From NCBI GenBank assembly GCA_050010115.1, contig JBEKLQ010000054.1, forward strand, positions 1 to 26,328: a DNA stretch of 26,328 bases. Direction: 5' to 3'. This document shows, piece by piece, positions 7,256-15,272 of the stretch. Below the pieces are notes generated by a model. It made no database searches and was not told the DNA's origin. It saw nothing but the letters and a program-made list of their open reading frames with translations. The stretch is from JAKACA01 sp050010115 (GTDB lineage: Bacteria > Actinomycetota > Acidimicrobiia > Acidimicrobiales > Bog-793). Each line of letters starts with the position of its first letter. The first letter of the stretch is position 1. Position numbers and translations under genes: made by a program.

Positions 7256-9303
7256 ACGAGGCGCTGACCGAGCGGGTGCGGCAGCTGCGCGAGACGATCG
7301 CGTACCACGCCGCTCGCTACTACAACGACACGGAGCCGGAGATCCCCGACGCCGACTACGACAGTCTGGTCGACGAGCTGGCGCAGTTCGAGACGGATCA
7401 CCCCGAGCTGATCTCGGAGGAATCGCCCACCAGCGTCGTGGGTGCCCCACCGTCCCCACTGTTCGCCGCGGTGCCGCACTCCGTGAGGATGATGAGCCTC
7501 GACAAAGTCGTCAGCCTGGACGAGCTGCTCTCTTGGGGCGCCCGCACGGAGCGATCACTCGGCCTCAGCGCCGAGGAGACGGCGGCTCTCGAGTTCGTGT
7601 GCGAACCGAAGATCGACGGCCTCTCGATCTCGATCTCGTACGAGGGCGGCAAGCTCACGCGGGCCGCCACGCGTGGAGACGGCTGGGTCGGCGAAGACGT
7701 CACGGCCAACGTCGCCACCATCAAGGCGGTCCCGCACGAGCTCGCGCTCGACGCCTCCGAGCTTCCAGCCGATCTCGAGGTGCGGGGCGAGGTGTACCTG
7801 CCCATCGCCGCATTCGAGGAGCTGAACGCCCGCCAAGCGGCGGCCGAGCTCCGGCTGTTCTCGAACCCTCGTAACGCTGCTGCCGGCTCGCTCCGCCAAC
7901 GCGACCCTGAGGTCACCGCCAGCCGGGCGCTGTCGATGTGGGCGTACCAGCTCGTGCTGGCCTCTGGCGCCGGCGGTTCGATCACCGAGCCGGCGCGCCA
8001 GAGCGAGTCGTTGGAGGTGGTGAGGCAGCTCGGGTTCCCGGTGAACCCCGAGACGAGGGTGTTGACCGGGCTGCAGGCGGTGTTCGACTACTGCACGGAT
8101 CTCCAGGAACGCCGACACTCGCTCGGTTACGAGATCGACGGCGTCGTCGTGAAGATCGACGACGTCGCCCTGCAGCGGCGGCTCGGTGCTACGTCGCACG
8201 CCCCGAGGTGGTCGGTGGCGTACAAGTTCCCTCCAGAGGAGCGGTCGACGCTGCTCGAGGACATCATGGTCTCGATCGGCCGGACGGGCCGGGCGACCCC
8301 GTTCGCGAAGTTGAGACCGGTCCGGGTCGGCGGGTCGACAGTAGGGCTTGCGACCTTGCACAACCAGGACCAGGTGGCCGTCAAGGACGTGCGGCCCGGC
8401 GACACCGTGGTCGTTCGCAAGGCCGGCGACGTCATTCCTGAGGTGGTCGGGCCGGTCCTGTCCGCCCGTCCCGAGGGCCTGCCGCCGTGGCAGTTCCCAG
8501 CGAACTGTCCGGCCTGCGGCCACCGGCTCGTCCGCCTCGAGGGCGAGTCGGACACCTACTGCGTCAATGGCGAGTGCCCGGCGCAGCGCGTGCAGCGGAT
8601 CGCCCACTTCGCCTCACGTGGCGCCATGGACATCGAGGGGCTCGGCGAGCAGCGGGTCCGCCAGCTCATCGCAGCCGGGCTCGTCGCCGACGCCGCCGAC
8701 TGCTACAAGTTGACCGCCGAGCAGTTGGAGAGCCTCGACGGCTTCGCCCCGATCTCGGCTCGGAACCTGGTCGCGTCGATCGCGGCGTCGCGTTCCAGGC
8801 CACTCCCGAACCTGCTCGTGGCACTCGGGATCCGCCACGTCGGCGGCACGGTCGCCCAATCGTTGTCGTCGGCCTTCGGCGATCTGGACCGGATCATGTC
8901 CACGATCGAGGAAGACCTGGCGGCGACCGATGGAGTGGGCCCGACGATCGCCGCCAGTGTTGCCCGCTACTTCGCCGTCGAGACCAACCGCGACCTCGTC
9001 GAGCGGCTACGACTGGGCGGCGTGTCCTTCGGCACCCAGATCGTCTCGGATCTGCCACAAGTGCTCGCCGGCAAGTCCATCGTGGTGACCGGCACCTTGG
9101 ACGGCTGGTCCCGGGAAGGGGCCGAGGAGGCCATCACCGGACGGGGCGGCAAGTCGCCCGGTTCGGTGTCCGCACGCACGACCGCAGTGGTCGCGGGAGC
9201 ATCCCCTGGGGCTGCCAAGCTCACCAAGGCGGAGCAGTTGGGTGTGCCGGTGCTGGACGAGGAGGGTTTCGGGAAGTTGCTCGAGACCGGTGAGCTTCCG
9301 TGA
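7249..9303 (+). CDS. ligA: NAD-dependent DNA ligase LigA
   Basis: LigA seals nicks in DNA during replication and repair, using NAD+. The N-terminal Ia domain (YHAARYYNDTEPEIPDADYDSLVDEL) is followed by the adenylation domain with Lys121 in CEPKIDG and GYEIDGVVVKID. Then come the OB fold (FPPEERSTLLEDIMVSIGRTGRATPFA), a four-Cys zinc finger at about 420-445 (NCPACGH to CVNGECPAQ), helix-hairpin-helix repeats, and a C-terminal BRCT domain (GKSIVVTGTLDGWSREGAEE). I give the start at GTG 7249, with GGGAGG at 7239-7244 just upstream, which yields 684 residues. The in-frame GTG 7234, overlapping the mnmA stop, would add five residues and cannot be excluded. All domains are intact. Confidence 0.96.
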   Translation: MTDEALTERVRQLRETIAYHAARYYNDTEPEIPDADYDSLVDELAQFETDHPELISEESPTSVVGAPPSPLFAAVPHSVRMMSLDKVVSLDELLSWGARTERSLGLSAEETAALEFVCEPKIDGLSISISYEGGKLTRAATRGDGWVGEDVTANVATIKAVPHELALDASELPADLEVRGEVYLPIAAFEELNARQAAAELRLFSNPRNAAAGSLRQRDPEVTASRALSMWAYQLVLASGAGGSITEPARQSESLEVVRQLGFPVNPETRVLTGLQAVFDYCTDLQERRHSLGYEIDGVVVKIDDVALQRRLGATSHAPRWSVAYKFPPEERSTLLEDIMVSIGRTGRATPFAKLRPVRVGGSTVGLATLHNQDQVAVKDVRPGDTVVVRKAGDVIPEVVGPVLSARPEGLPPWQFPANCPACGHRLVRLEGESDTYCVNGECPAQRVQRIAHFASRGAMDIEGLGEQRVRQLIAAGLVADAADCYKLTAEQLESLDGFAPISARNLVASIAASRSRPLPNLLVALGIRHVGGTVAQSLSSAFGDLDRIMSTIEEDLAATDGVGPTIAASVARYFAVETNRDLVERLRLGGVSFGTQIVSDLPQVLAGKSIVVTGTLDGWSREGAEEAITGRGGKSPGSVSARTTAVVAGASPGAAKLTKAEQLGVPVLDEEGFGKLLETGELP

Positions 9304-9307
9304 CCAG

Positions 9308-10561
9308 ATGACTGTCGGCACCTTCCTCGGCGGTGCCGGATCGCGGCGTCGGAGGGTCGCCGTCATGGTCGGGCTGCTGCTGGTGGCATCGTGCGCGTTC
9401 GGCGCCACGGCGCTCGTCGTGTCCGAGCGGCCGGCCACTCGGCTTCAGGTGAGTCCCGGTGGCAACGGCACGGGCACGGGCTCCGGTGGCGGGCCGTTGA
9501 GCGGCGGAGCGCTCGTGGCGGCGGCCGATCTCGTGTCCGATCCGGTGTTCGTCACCTCAGATGTGGGTTTCGCGCTGGCGACGACCGGGCATGGCAACCT
9601 CGCCGTCGAGCGCCTGGCACGCTCCGACGACGGTGGCCACACGTGGCACGTCACGGGGTCGGCCTTCCCCGTGTTGGGGTCGTTCTCCACGCTGCAGTTC
9701 ATCTCGCCGGAGCAGGGGTACATCTTCGGCAACGCCGGCCTGCTGGTCACCTCTGACGGCGGCAAGGCGTGGAGTCAGGTCCAGGGCCTGAACGGGACGT
9801 TGCAGCGGGCGATCCCGGTGGGCGACAACGTCTGGGCGACGTACACGTCCTGCGGAACCAGCCCGCCGGGCGCGGAGGGCTCGTGTGCCGTGGGCGTGGC
9901 CATCTCCACCGATGGCGGGCGCAACTGGCACAATGCCTCGCCACCCGGCCTGAAGGAGGCGCGGGACGGTGGCGACATCCTCGCCCGGTGGACCGAGGAC
10001 TCGGCCTACGTCCTGTCCTATGGAGTGACCGGTGGTGGGCTCGCGTTCACACCCGACGACGGGCGCACCTGGGAGCACCTAACGGACCCTTGCTCAGCGC
10101 CCTATGCGCGGGAGGATCTGGCGGCGCCACCCCCGCCGCCCGGCTCGAAGACCGGTATGTGGCTCATCTGCGGCCAGATCACCCGCCCGGGCGAGGAGGG
10201 CCAGCCGAAACTCGTCTACCGATCCTTCGACGACGCCAAGCACTGGATACTCGTCGCCTCGACCGGCTTCAGCCCGGTCCAGGCGGCACCGGTCGGCCAG
10301 ATTCCCCTGTCCGGTTGGGTTTCGCAGCTCGCGACGATCAACTCGACGCAGGCCTGGCTCGGCGTGCAGGGAGTCGGCGTGATCGTCACGTCCGACTCCG
10401 GTGCCACCTGGACGCCCGCCGAAGGTCTCCCGCTGCAGGAGCCCGACACCGAAGTCGGCGTCACCTTCAACAACGGCGTGCTCGGGTGGGCGATCGTGTT
10501 CCGGCGGGGGGTGTGGCGGACCGAGGACGCAGTGCACTGGCAGCTCATGGACGGGAGCTGA
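9308..10561 (+). CDS. Exported Asp-box (BNR) repeat protein
   Basis: This 417-residue protein has a basic N-terminus (GSRRRR) and a hydrophobic segment containing V-A-S-Cys29. It is therefore a signal-anchor or a lipoprotein. A Gly/Thr/Ser linker follows. The rest carries repeated Asp-box motifs: SDDGGHTWHV, TSDGGKAWSQ, STDGGRNWHN, TPDDGRTWEH, TSDSGATWTP, and a degenerate TEDAVHWQLM at the end. Such repeats mark sialidase-like or Ycf48-like beta-propellers, but no sialidase catalytic set is evident. A binding or scaffolding role outside the membrane is inference. The frame is open into ligA; I chose ATG 9308, 4 bp after the ligA stop, which places the gene in the mnmA-ligA transcription unit. 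A second Met at 9365 is an alternative start. Confidence 0.72.
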   Translation: MTVGTFLGGAGSRRRRVAVMVGLLLVASCAFGATALVVSERPATRLQVSPGGNGTGTGSGGGPLSGGALVAAADLVSDPVFVTSDVGFALATTGHGNLAVERLARSDDGGHTWHVTGSAFPVLGSFSTLQFISPEQGYIFGNAGLLVTSDGGKAWSQVQGLNGTLQRAIPVGDNVWATYTSCGTSPPGAEGSCAVGVAISTDGGRNWHNASPPGLKEARDGGDILARWTEDSAYVLSYGVTGGGLAFTPDDGRTWEHLTDPCSAPYAREDLAAPPPPPGSKTGMWLICGQITRPGEEGQPKLVYRSFDDAKHWILVASTGFSPVQAAPVGQIPLSGWVSQLATINSTQAWLGVQGVGVIVTSDSGATWTPAEGLPLQEPDTEVGVTFNNGVLGWAIVFRRGVWRTEDAVHWQLMDGS

Positions 10562-10584
10562 GCGCGGCGGCGGCGCCTCGGGCG

Positions 10585-10616
10585 CGGACCGGGCGCCCCG
10601 AAAGGCGCCCGGTCCG
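10585..10616. terminator. Bidirectional terminator hairpin between convergent genes
   Basis: CGGACCGGGCGCC (10585-10597) and its exact reverse complement GGCGCCCGGTCCG (10604-10616) form a perfect 13-bp stem around a 6-nt loop. It sits midway between the stops of the BNR protein (10561) and the giant minus-strand gene (10647). No T run follows, as is common for high-GC actinobacterial terminators. Confidence 0.75.
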
Positions 10617-10646
10617 ACACTCAGTATTCAGCCGCCGATCACCGGC

Positions 10647-13600
10647 TCACTGCAGCCTGACGCCGAACGTACGGTCGATACCGGTGGCGGCCCGGCGCGA
10701 GGTGACAGCGGCGAGCCGTGCAGGGAAGCGGAGGGTGACCGCCGACCGGCCGACGGTCCTAGCGGCCACTTCGGACGTCCCGACGTGCGCCGAGCGCGTT
10801 GCAGGCGCGCGCACCGCTGCGGGCAACCTCGGGCCGGCGGCCTTGGTGACCGAGAAGCAGTTCGTGCACGTCGCCTTGCCGCCGTCAGGGTCGGTGACGG
10901 TGACGCTGTACTTGGCGATGGCGGCCGTCTTCGACACCGTGACCTTGAGCTCGATCGTCGTGGACGTGAGCGAGGTGAGGGTGTCGGTCACCCCGGTGCC
11001 GCTGAATGCGACCTTGGCCCCGCTCTGGAAAGCCGATCCGGAGAGCTTCACCACCTTGGCGCTCGAGTTCTGCGGGAGCGAGCTCGGCGAGAGGCTCTTC
11101 GGAGCCGGCGCCAGGTCGATCGTCACACCGGAGGCCAGTGTGCCGGAGCCCTGGCCCTTGTCCGTCACGGTGATGCTGGCGAGGCCCGTGGTGGCCGTGG
11201 TCGACACCGCCATCTTCGCCGTGATCTGGGTCGCGCTCTTCATGACGACCGAGGAGAACGTGACGCCGGCATGGCTGCACTTGATCGTCGGCGACGCCGT
11301 GAAGTTCGTCCCCGTGATCGTCACGGGGAGCCCCGAGGCACCCCGGCCGGCCTTCGCCGGCGTGAACTTCGTCACCGTCGGCAGGATCTCGACCTTGATG
11401 CAGGCGGTGCAACCCCCGATCCCGTAGTCGCCGTTGTGGACCGTGAGGTTGTAGAGACCGGTCGTTGCCGTCTTCGGCACGGTGACGAGCATGGTGAACG
11501 AGGTCGAGGTGACGGTCCCGCTGATCTTGCCCGTGACGGTGGTGCCGACACCACCGAACGACACCGTGAGGGGATGGGACGTCGGCGACTTGAAACCCGT
11601 CCCCGTCACCGTGACCGACTTGTTCGTCGCTCCCGTCCCGATGATGGTCGGCGAGGCCGAGCTCGGCTTGGTGACGGTCGGCTTGGCGTCGATCGTCAGG
11701 CACGACGAGCACTTAAGCGCCGTGCCCGAGGTCGGCGTCACCGTGATGCCGGTCGCGCCCGTCGTGGCGGTCGCCGAGACGGTGGCGTCCGCCGTGATCG
11801 CCTGGCCGCCGGCGTCGACGACCACCTTCGTGAACGTGACGCCGGCGTTCGGGCTTGACACTGTGTCACCGGCCACAAAACCCAACCCGGAGATCGTCAC
11901 GGGCACCGCGCTGGCGCCCTGTCCGAGCGGGTTCGGCGTGATCCCCGTGACGCTGGGCTTGGCGACCGTGAGGACGACCGTTGTCGCTGTGTACGACACC
12001 GCGAACCACAAGCCTGTCGTACCGATCTGCGAGCCCGTGATGCTGGCGAAGTGACCCGTGACCGACTTCGCCGTGAGGATCGTGAACGTATCGCCGAGCG
12101 TCGCTGTGTAGCCGGCGCTCGGGACGATCGCCAGGGTGCCACCGAGCGTCGCCGTTCCCGACACAGCAAGCTGCCCGAAGTCCGTGCCGGCGGTCGAGCC
12201 GGCCGACTCGATCCCGATCGTCAGTGCCGGGGCACCACCGGTGGCCGGTGTCTGGGTGTAGTTGCCGGTGTTCGTCAGCGCGCCCGCAGCGCCGGTCAGC
12301 GGCTGCACGTTGCCGCCGCCGTTGGCGATGGTGCCCTCGACGGTCCCAGCCCCGGTCAGCTCCGGAAGCGCCCCGCTTGTCGGGACGGCCAGCGTGATCG
12401 TGCCCGACCCCGAGGTGCCTGCTTCCAGGGTGGCCCCGGAGCCGACCGTCGTGACGCCGTTGCCCGACAGGGTGATGCCCGGCGCTGAGAACGTGCCACC
12501 GTCGATGTTGAGCGTGCCGCTCGAAGCGAACTTCTGCGTCAAGGCGAGCTTGGCCGACGTCGTCAACGACCCCGTGGCCGAGTTGGTCGCAAGCTCGTCG
12601 AGAGCGTTCGCGTCATCTCCGCTACTCGTCTCCACCACGCCGGTCGACCCGACCGAGATGGTGGCCGCGTTCGTCGTCAGGTCCGGCGAGCCCTGCTCCC
12701 CAGATGAGCCGCCCGTGCTCGTCGTCGTGATGTCGAGCGTCCCGTTGACCTCGTAGGTGCCGCCGGTCAACGTGCCGTCGCCACTTGTTCCCTGCTCCGG
12801 GAAGCTGGATTGCAGCAGCCAGACGTTGAACGTTCCTTCCTGAGCCTCGACGGTGCCGGCGTTCGAGATCGGAGCGTTGAGGCTCGCCGTTTGCGTCGCG
12901 CTCGTCCCCTTGAAGGTGATCGTGCCCGCTGCCCCGTTGAGGATCTCCGTATCCGTCGAATCGTCGGCGTTCAAGCTTGCGTCGTCGTCGAACGTGATCT
13001 GGCCGGTGTTGTCGATCGTGGCGCTCGTGTCGATATCGGTGTCGCCCTCGTCGAAGACGAGCGACCCGGCGTTGGACACGACGACGTCATTGTCGATGTA
13101 GGGGCCATCGAGGTTCACCGTCGCGGTCGATGGGATCGTCAGTGTTCCCGGGCCGGTCAGCACGGAGTCGTTCTCGAACGTGAGGCCGGCGATGCTGCCG
13201 GTCTGGGGCGCGGCAGCCGGCGGCTGCACGGTTCCGCTGACGAGCACCGTGCCCGTGGCGGTCGCGTCTGGACCGACAGTCGTTGTGTTGTCATCCAGCG
13301 TTAGCTGCGAACCCGAGGACGGCGCCTCGAGCGTCCCGTTGTTCGTGAGGTCGAGGTAGTAGATCGCGGCGGTACTGTTCGTGCCTTCGGCTTCGATGAT
13401 GCCCGTCGGATCGTTGATCAGGGTGTCACCGGAGCCGTCCTCATCGATCGAGGCGCCCGTGGCGATCTCGATCATGCCCGGACTGCTGCTCGTGCCCTCG
13501 TTCTCAAGGGTCGAACCCCCGGTGAAGTCCAACGAGTAATTGGATGGGATGTCCAGCGTGCCGTTGTTCACGACGTAAGCGCTGCCATCGAGCTCGGCGT

Positions 13601-15026
13601 CCGCCCAGGAAACCGTGTCGCCCGACGGGATGGTCAGCGTGCCCGGACCCGAGAGGTAGCCGCCGTCGATGATAGTGATCCCTTCCAGGCTGCCCGTGCT
13701 CGTCGGCAGGCCACCGGTCGGGGAGAGCGTCGTGGAGTCGACGAACTCGCCAGCGCCGGTCACGTTCTGATCCGGACCGACGGTTCCTCCGGGGCTGCCG
13801 GTGTATTGCAGCTGGCCAGCGGTGACGTCTGCCGTGCCGTTGTCAGCAATCGCCAGGCTGTTGATGGACGCAGTGTCGTTCGAGTTCGGGGGGTTCGGCT
13901 TGAAGGCCAGGGTGCCTGCCTGCTCGTTCGTGAGAAGGTCGGCGGTGCCGTCGCCGCTCAGACTCGCACCGATGCCGAACGAGATGGTTCCCGTGTTGTC
14001 GATCGAGGAAGCGTTCTGAAGCCCTTCGCCCTCTGCCGCGGTGAGGTCGAGCGTGCCGGCGTTATCCAGGACGGTACCGGTCAAGTCGGAGTCGTCCAAC
14101 GTGGCGGTCTTTCCCGCCGGGATCGTGAAGGTGCCTCCGGACAGATAGGTGTCGTAAACCGTGAAGCCGGTGAGCGTCCCACCGGAGGGTCCCGCGGTGA
14201 ACGTGCTCTCCAGAGCGGCGACACCGGTACCGGTCGTCGATGCCGAGGCCGTCGACCCGAGCACGCCCTGGTCGTTGAAGGCGAGCGTCGCGGTGTTGAC
14301 GGTCACCGCGCCGTTGATCGTGATCGCCAGATCGATGTCGGCGGTGTCGCCGGTCGCGGATCCGTTGTACTTGAGGGTCCCACCGTCGTCGATGGTGAAG
14401 GTATCGGTGCTGTCCGACTCGACGGACGAGCCGTCCCCGAGAGCAAGGGTGCCGCCGCTGGCGACCTCCAAGGTCGAGTCTGTCTCCAGCGAGACATCGT
14501 CAGCCTTCACGACGGAAGTCGTGCCGGTCACGATCACGTCGAGGTTCGTGAGGTAGGCGTTCTCCAACGTGCCGGTTCCGGTGACTGTGAGGGACGGCTG
14601 CGCCTTGGTCCCGGTGATGCTGCCGTTGTCCGCCCCGACGTAATCGACGGTCAGGTTGTCGACGGTTGAGGCGTCGGCTCCGAGGTTGAGCGGACCGTCC
14701 ACGGTCAGGCTTGGCGCTGTGCTGCCACTGGCCGGGAAGTCGATCCCGGCGGCGTTGGCCGTCGTGCTACTCGAGATTGTGATGGCCGTGTTGGTTGGCG
14801 AGGCACTCATGCACACGAAGTCACTCGCCGTCGGCACTTTGCTGGGCGACCAGTTCTTGGCGGTACCCCAGTCGTTCGGATTACTCGAGGCGCCTCCGAC
14901 CCAGTTGCTTGTGCACGTAGGCGAGGCGCTCACCGTGTGGCTCAAGAGGAGCCCGAGGATGGAGAAGATGCCCGCTGCAAGAACGGTCAGCACTCCCATC
15001 CCCACGAGTGATCGTTGCCTGGCCAT
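10647..15026 (-). CDS. Giant secreted beta-repeat protein with IPT/TIG domains
   Basis: The frame opens at a TTG (15095), but ATG 15026 has GGAGG spaced 8 nt upstream, giving 1459 residues. A Sec signal peptide (about 1-35, ending VSA) leads into CTSNWVGG and NDWGTAKNWSPSKVPTASD, a module typical of exported beta-helix proteins. Residues from about 80 to 1015 are Thr/Ser/Gly/Asp-rich strands of the kind NNGTLD, NAGTLD and IDNTGTISF. They include three long diverged copies of about 165 residues. From about 1022 to 1394 there are four IPT/TIG-like beta-sandwich domains beginning with motifs such as KPSVTGITPNPLGQGAS and LPTVTKFTPAKAGRGAS. Three of them end in a Cys-x-x-Cys pair. The last 65 residues are Arg/Ala-rich, with no LPXTG or clear membrane anchor. 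A secreted adhesin, fibre or surface-layer component is the inference. It diverges from a PASTA kinase. Confidence 0.78.
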   Translation of the reverse strand: MARQRSLVGMGVLTVLAAGIFSILGLLLSHTVSASPTCTSNWVGGASSNPNDWGTAKNWSPSKVPTASDFVCMSASPTNTAITISSSTTANAAGIDFPASGSTAPSLTVDGPLNLGADASTVDNLTVDYVGADNGSITGTKAQPSLTVTGTGTLENAYLTNLDVIVTGTTSVVKADDVSLETDSTLEVASGGTLALGDGSSVESDSTDTFTIDDGGTLKYNGSATGDTADIDLAITINGAVTVNTATLAFNDQGVLGSTASASTTGTGVAALESTFTAGPSGGTLTGFTVYDTYLSGGTFTIPAGKTATLDDSDLTGTVLDNAGTLDLTAAEGEGLQNASSIDNTGTISFGIGASLSGDGTADLLTNEQAGTLAFKPNPPNSNDTASINSLAIADNGTADVTAGQLQYTGSPGGTVGPDQNVTGAGEFVDSTTLSPTGGLPTSTGSLEGITIIDGGYLSGPGTLTIPSGDTVSWADAELDGSAYVVNNGTLDIPSNYSLDFTGGSTLENEGTSSSPGMIEIATGASIDEDGSGDTLINDPTGIIEAEGTNSTAAIYYLDLTNNGTLEAPSSGSQLTLDDNTTTVGPDATATGTVLVSGTVQPPAAAPQTGSIAGLTFENDSVLTGPGTLTIPSTATVNLDGPYIDNDVVVSNAGSLVFDEGDTDIDTSATIDNTGQITFDDDASLNADDSTDTEILNGAAGTITFKGTSATQTASLNAPISNAGTVEAQEGTFNVWLLQSSFPEQGTSGDGTLTGGTYEVNGTLDITTTSTGGSSGEQGSPDLTTNAATISVGSTGVVETSSGDDANALDELATNSATGSLTTSAKLALTQKFASSGTLNIDGGTFSAPGITLSGNGVTTVGSGATLEAGTSGSGTITLAVPTSGALPELTGAGTVEGTIANGGGNVQPLTGAAGALTNTGNYTQTPATGGAPALTIGIESAGSTAGTDFGQLAVSGTATLGGTLAIVPSAGYTATLGDTFTILTAKSVTGHFASITGSQIGTTGLWFAVSYTATTVVLTVAKPSVTGITPNPLGQGASAVPVTISGLGFVAGDTVSSPNAGVTFTKVVVDAGGQAITADATVSATATTGATGITVTPTSGTALKCSSCLTIDAKPTVTKPSSASPTIIGTGATNKSVTVTGTGFKSPTSHPLTVSFGGVGTTVTGKISGTVTSTSFTMLVTVPKTATTGLYNLTVHNGDYGIGGCTACIKVEILPTVTKFTPAKAGRGASGLPVTITGTNFTASPTIKCSHAGVTFSSVVMKSATQITAKMAVSTTATTGLASITVTDKGQGSGTLASGVTIDLAPAPKSLSPSSLPQNSSAKVVKLSGSAFQSGAKVAFSGTGVTDTLTSLTSTTIELKVTVSKTAAIAKYSVTVTDPDGGKATCTNCFSVTKAAGPRLPAAVRAPATRSAHVGTSEVAARTVGRSAVTLRFPARLAAVTSRRAATGIDRTFGVRLQ
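12740..14187 (-). repeat. Three diverged 165-residue super-repeats in the giant protein
   Basis: The translated minus strand repeats one long pattern three times, with copies beginning near 14187, 13700 and 13205. Each opens with a variant of TGSLEGITI. Next come a YLSGPGTLTIPSGDT-like strand (about residues 297, 459 and 625) and a VNNGTLDI-like strand. ASIDNTG-, DTLINDPTG- and NNGTLEA-like strands follow. The first two copies are then joined to the next by a TVGPD linker. The spacing is about 490 bp. DNA identity is low, so these are old protein-level duplications. The edge of the third copy is approximate. Confidence 0.6.
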
Positions 15027-15081
15027 GGTGCCCACCTCCATGAAGAGTGCGGAGGGAGCCCTGAAGCCAGGAAGGCGGGTT

Positions 15082-15087
15082 CTTATA
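15082..15087 (-). promoter_or_regulatory. Candidate -10 box for the giant secreted protein
   Basis: On the minus strand this reads TATAAG, 55 bp before the ATG at 15026. It is the most AT-rich spot in the 246-bp divergent region shared with the kinase gene. A matching -35 is not obvious. Confidence 0.35.
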
Positions 15088-15272
15088 CCTGCCAACCTAC
15101 GCCCTCGCGTCTCGCCCCCGCTACGGTCAGCCAGGAGCGTACCAGCCAGCGGGGCTGTGATGCCTGTCCAGGCGCGGATCGTCTGGCGTCGCCGGGGGGT
15201 CTCAGCGACGCCCTGGAACGACCCCCCTCCGCCGAATTAGGGCGGCTAGCCGGTACGGTAGAGCGGAGTTCC

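Noticed and set aside
6107..7459. Minus-strand extension of the glycine-rich gene to an 802-codon frame running through mnmA
   Set aside because: mnmA on the plus strand is unmistakable. The extension is Arg/Pro-rich with no family motif, and the signal peptide begins at the ATG at 6106.
9769..11858. Long plus-strand frames of 485-552 codons over the BNR gene and the 3' part of the giant gene
   Set aside because: They are antisense or frame-shifted shadows of clearly patterned proteins. Their translations are Arg/Ala/Gly-rich and have no domain signal. They also run through the 13-bp terminator hairpin.
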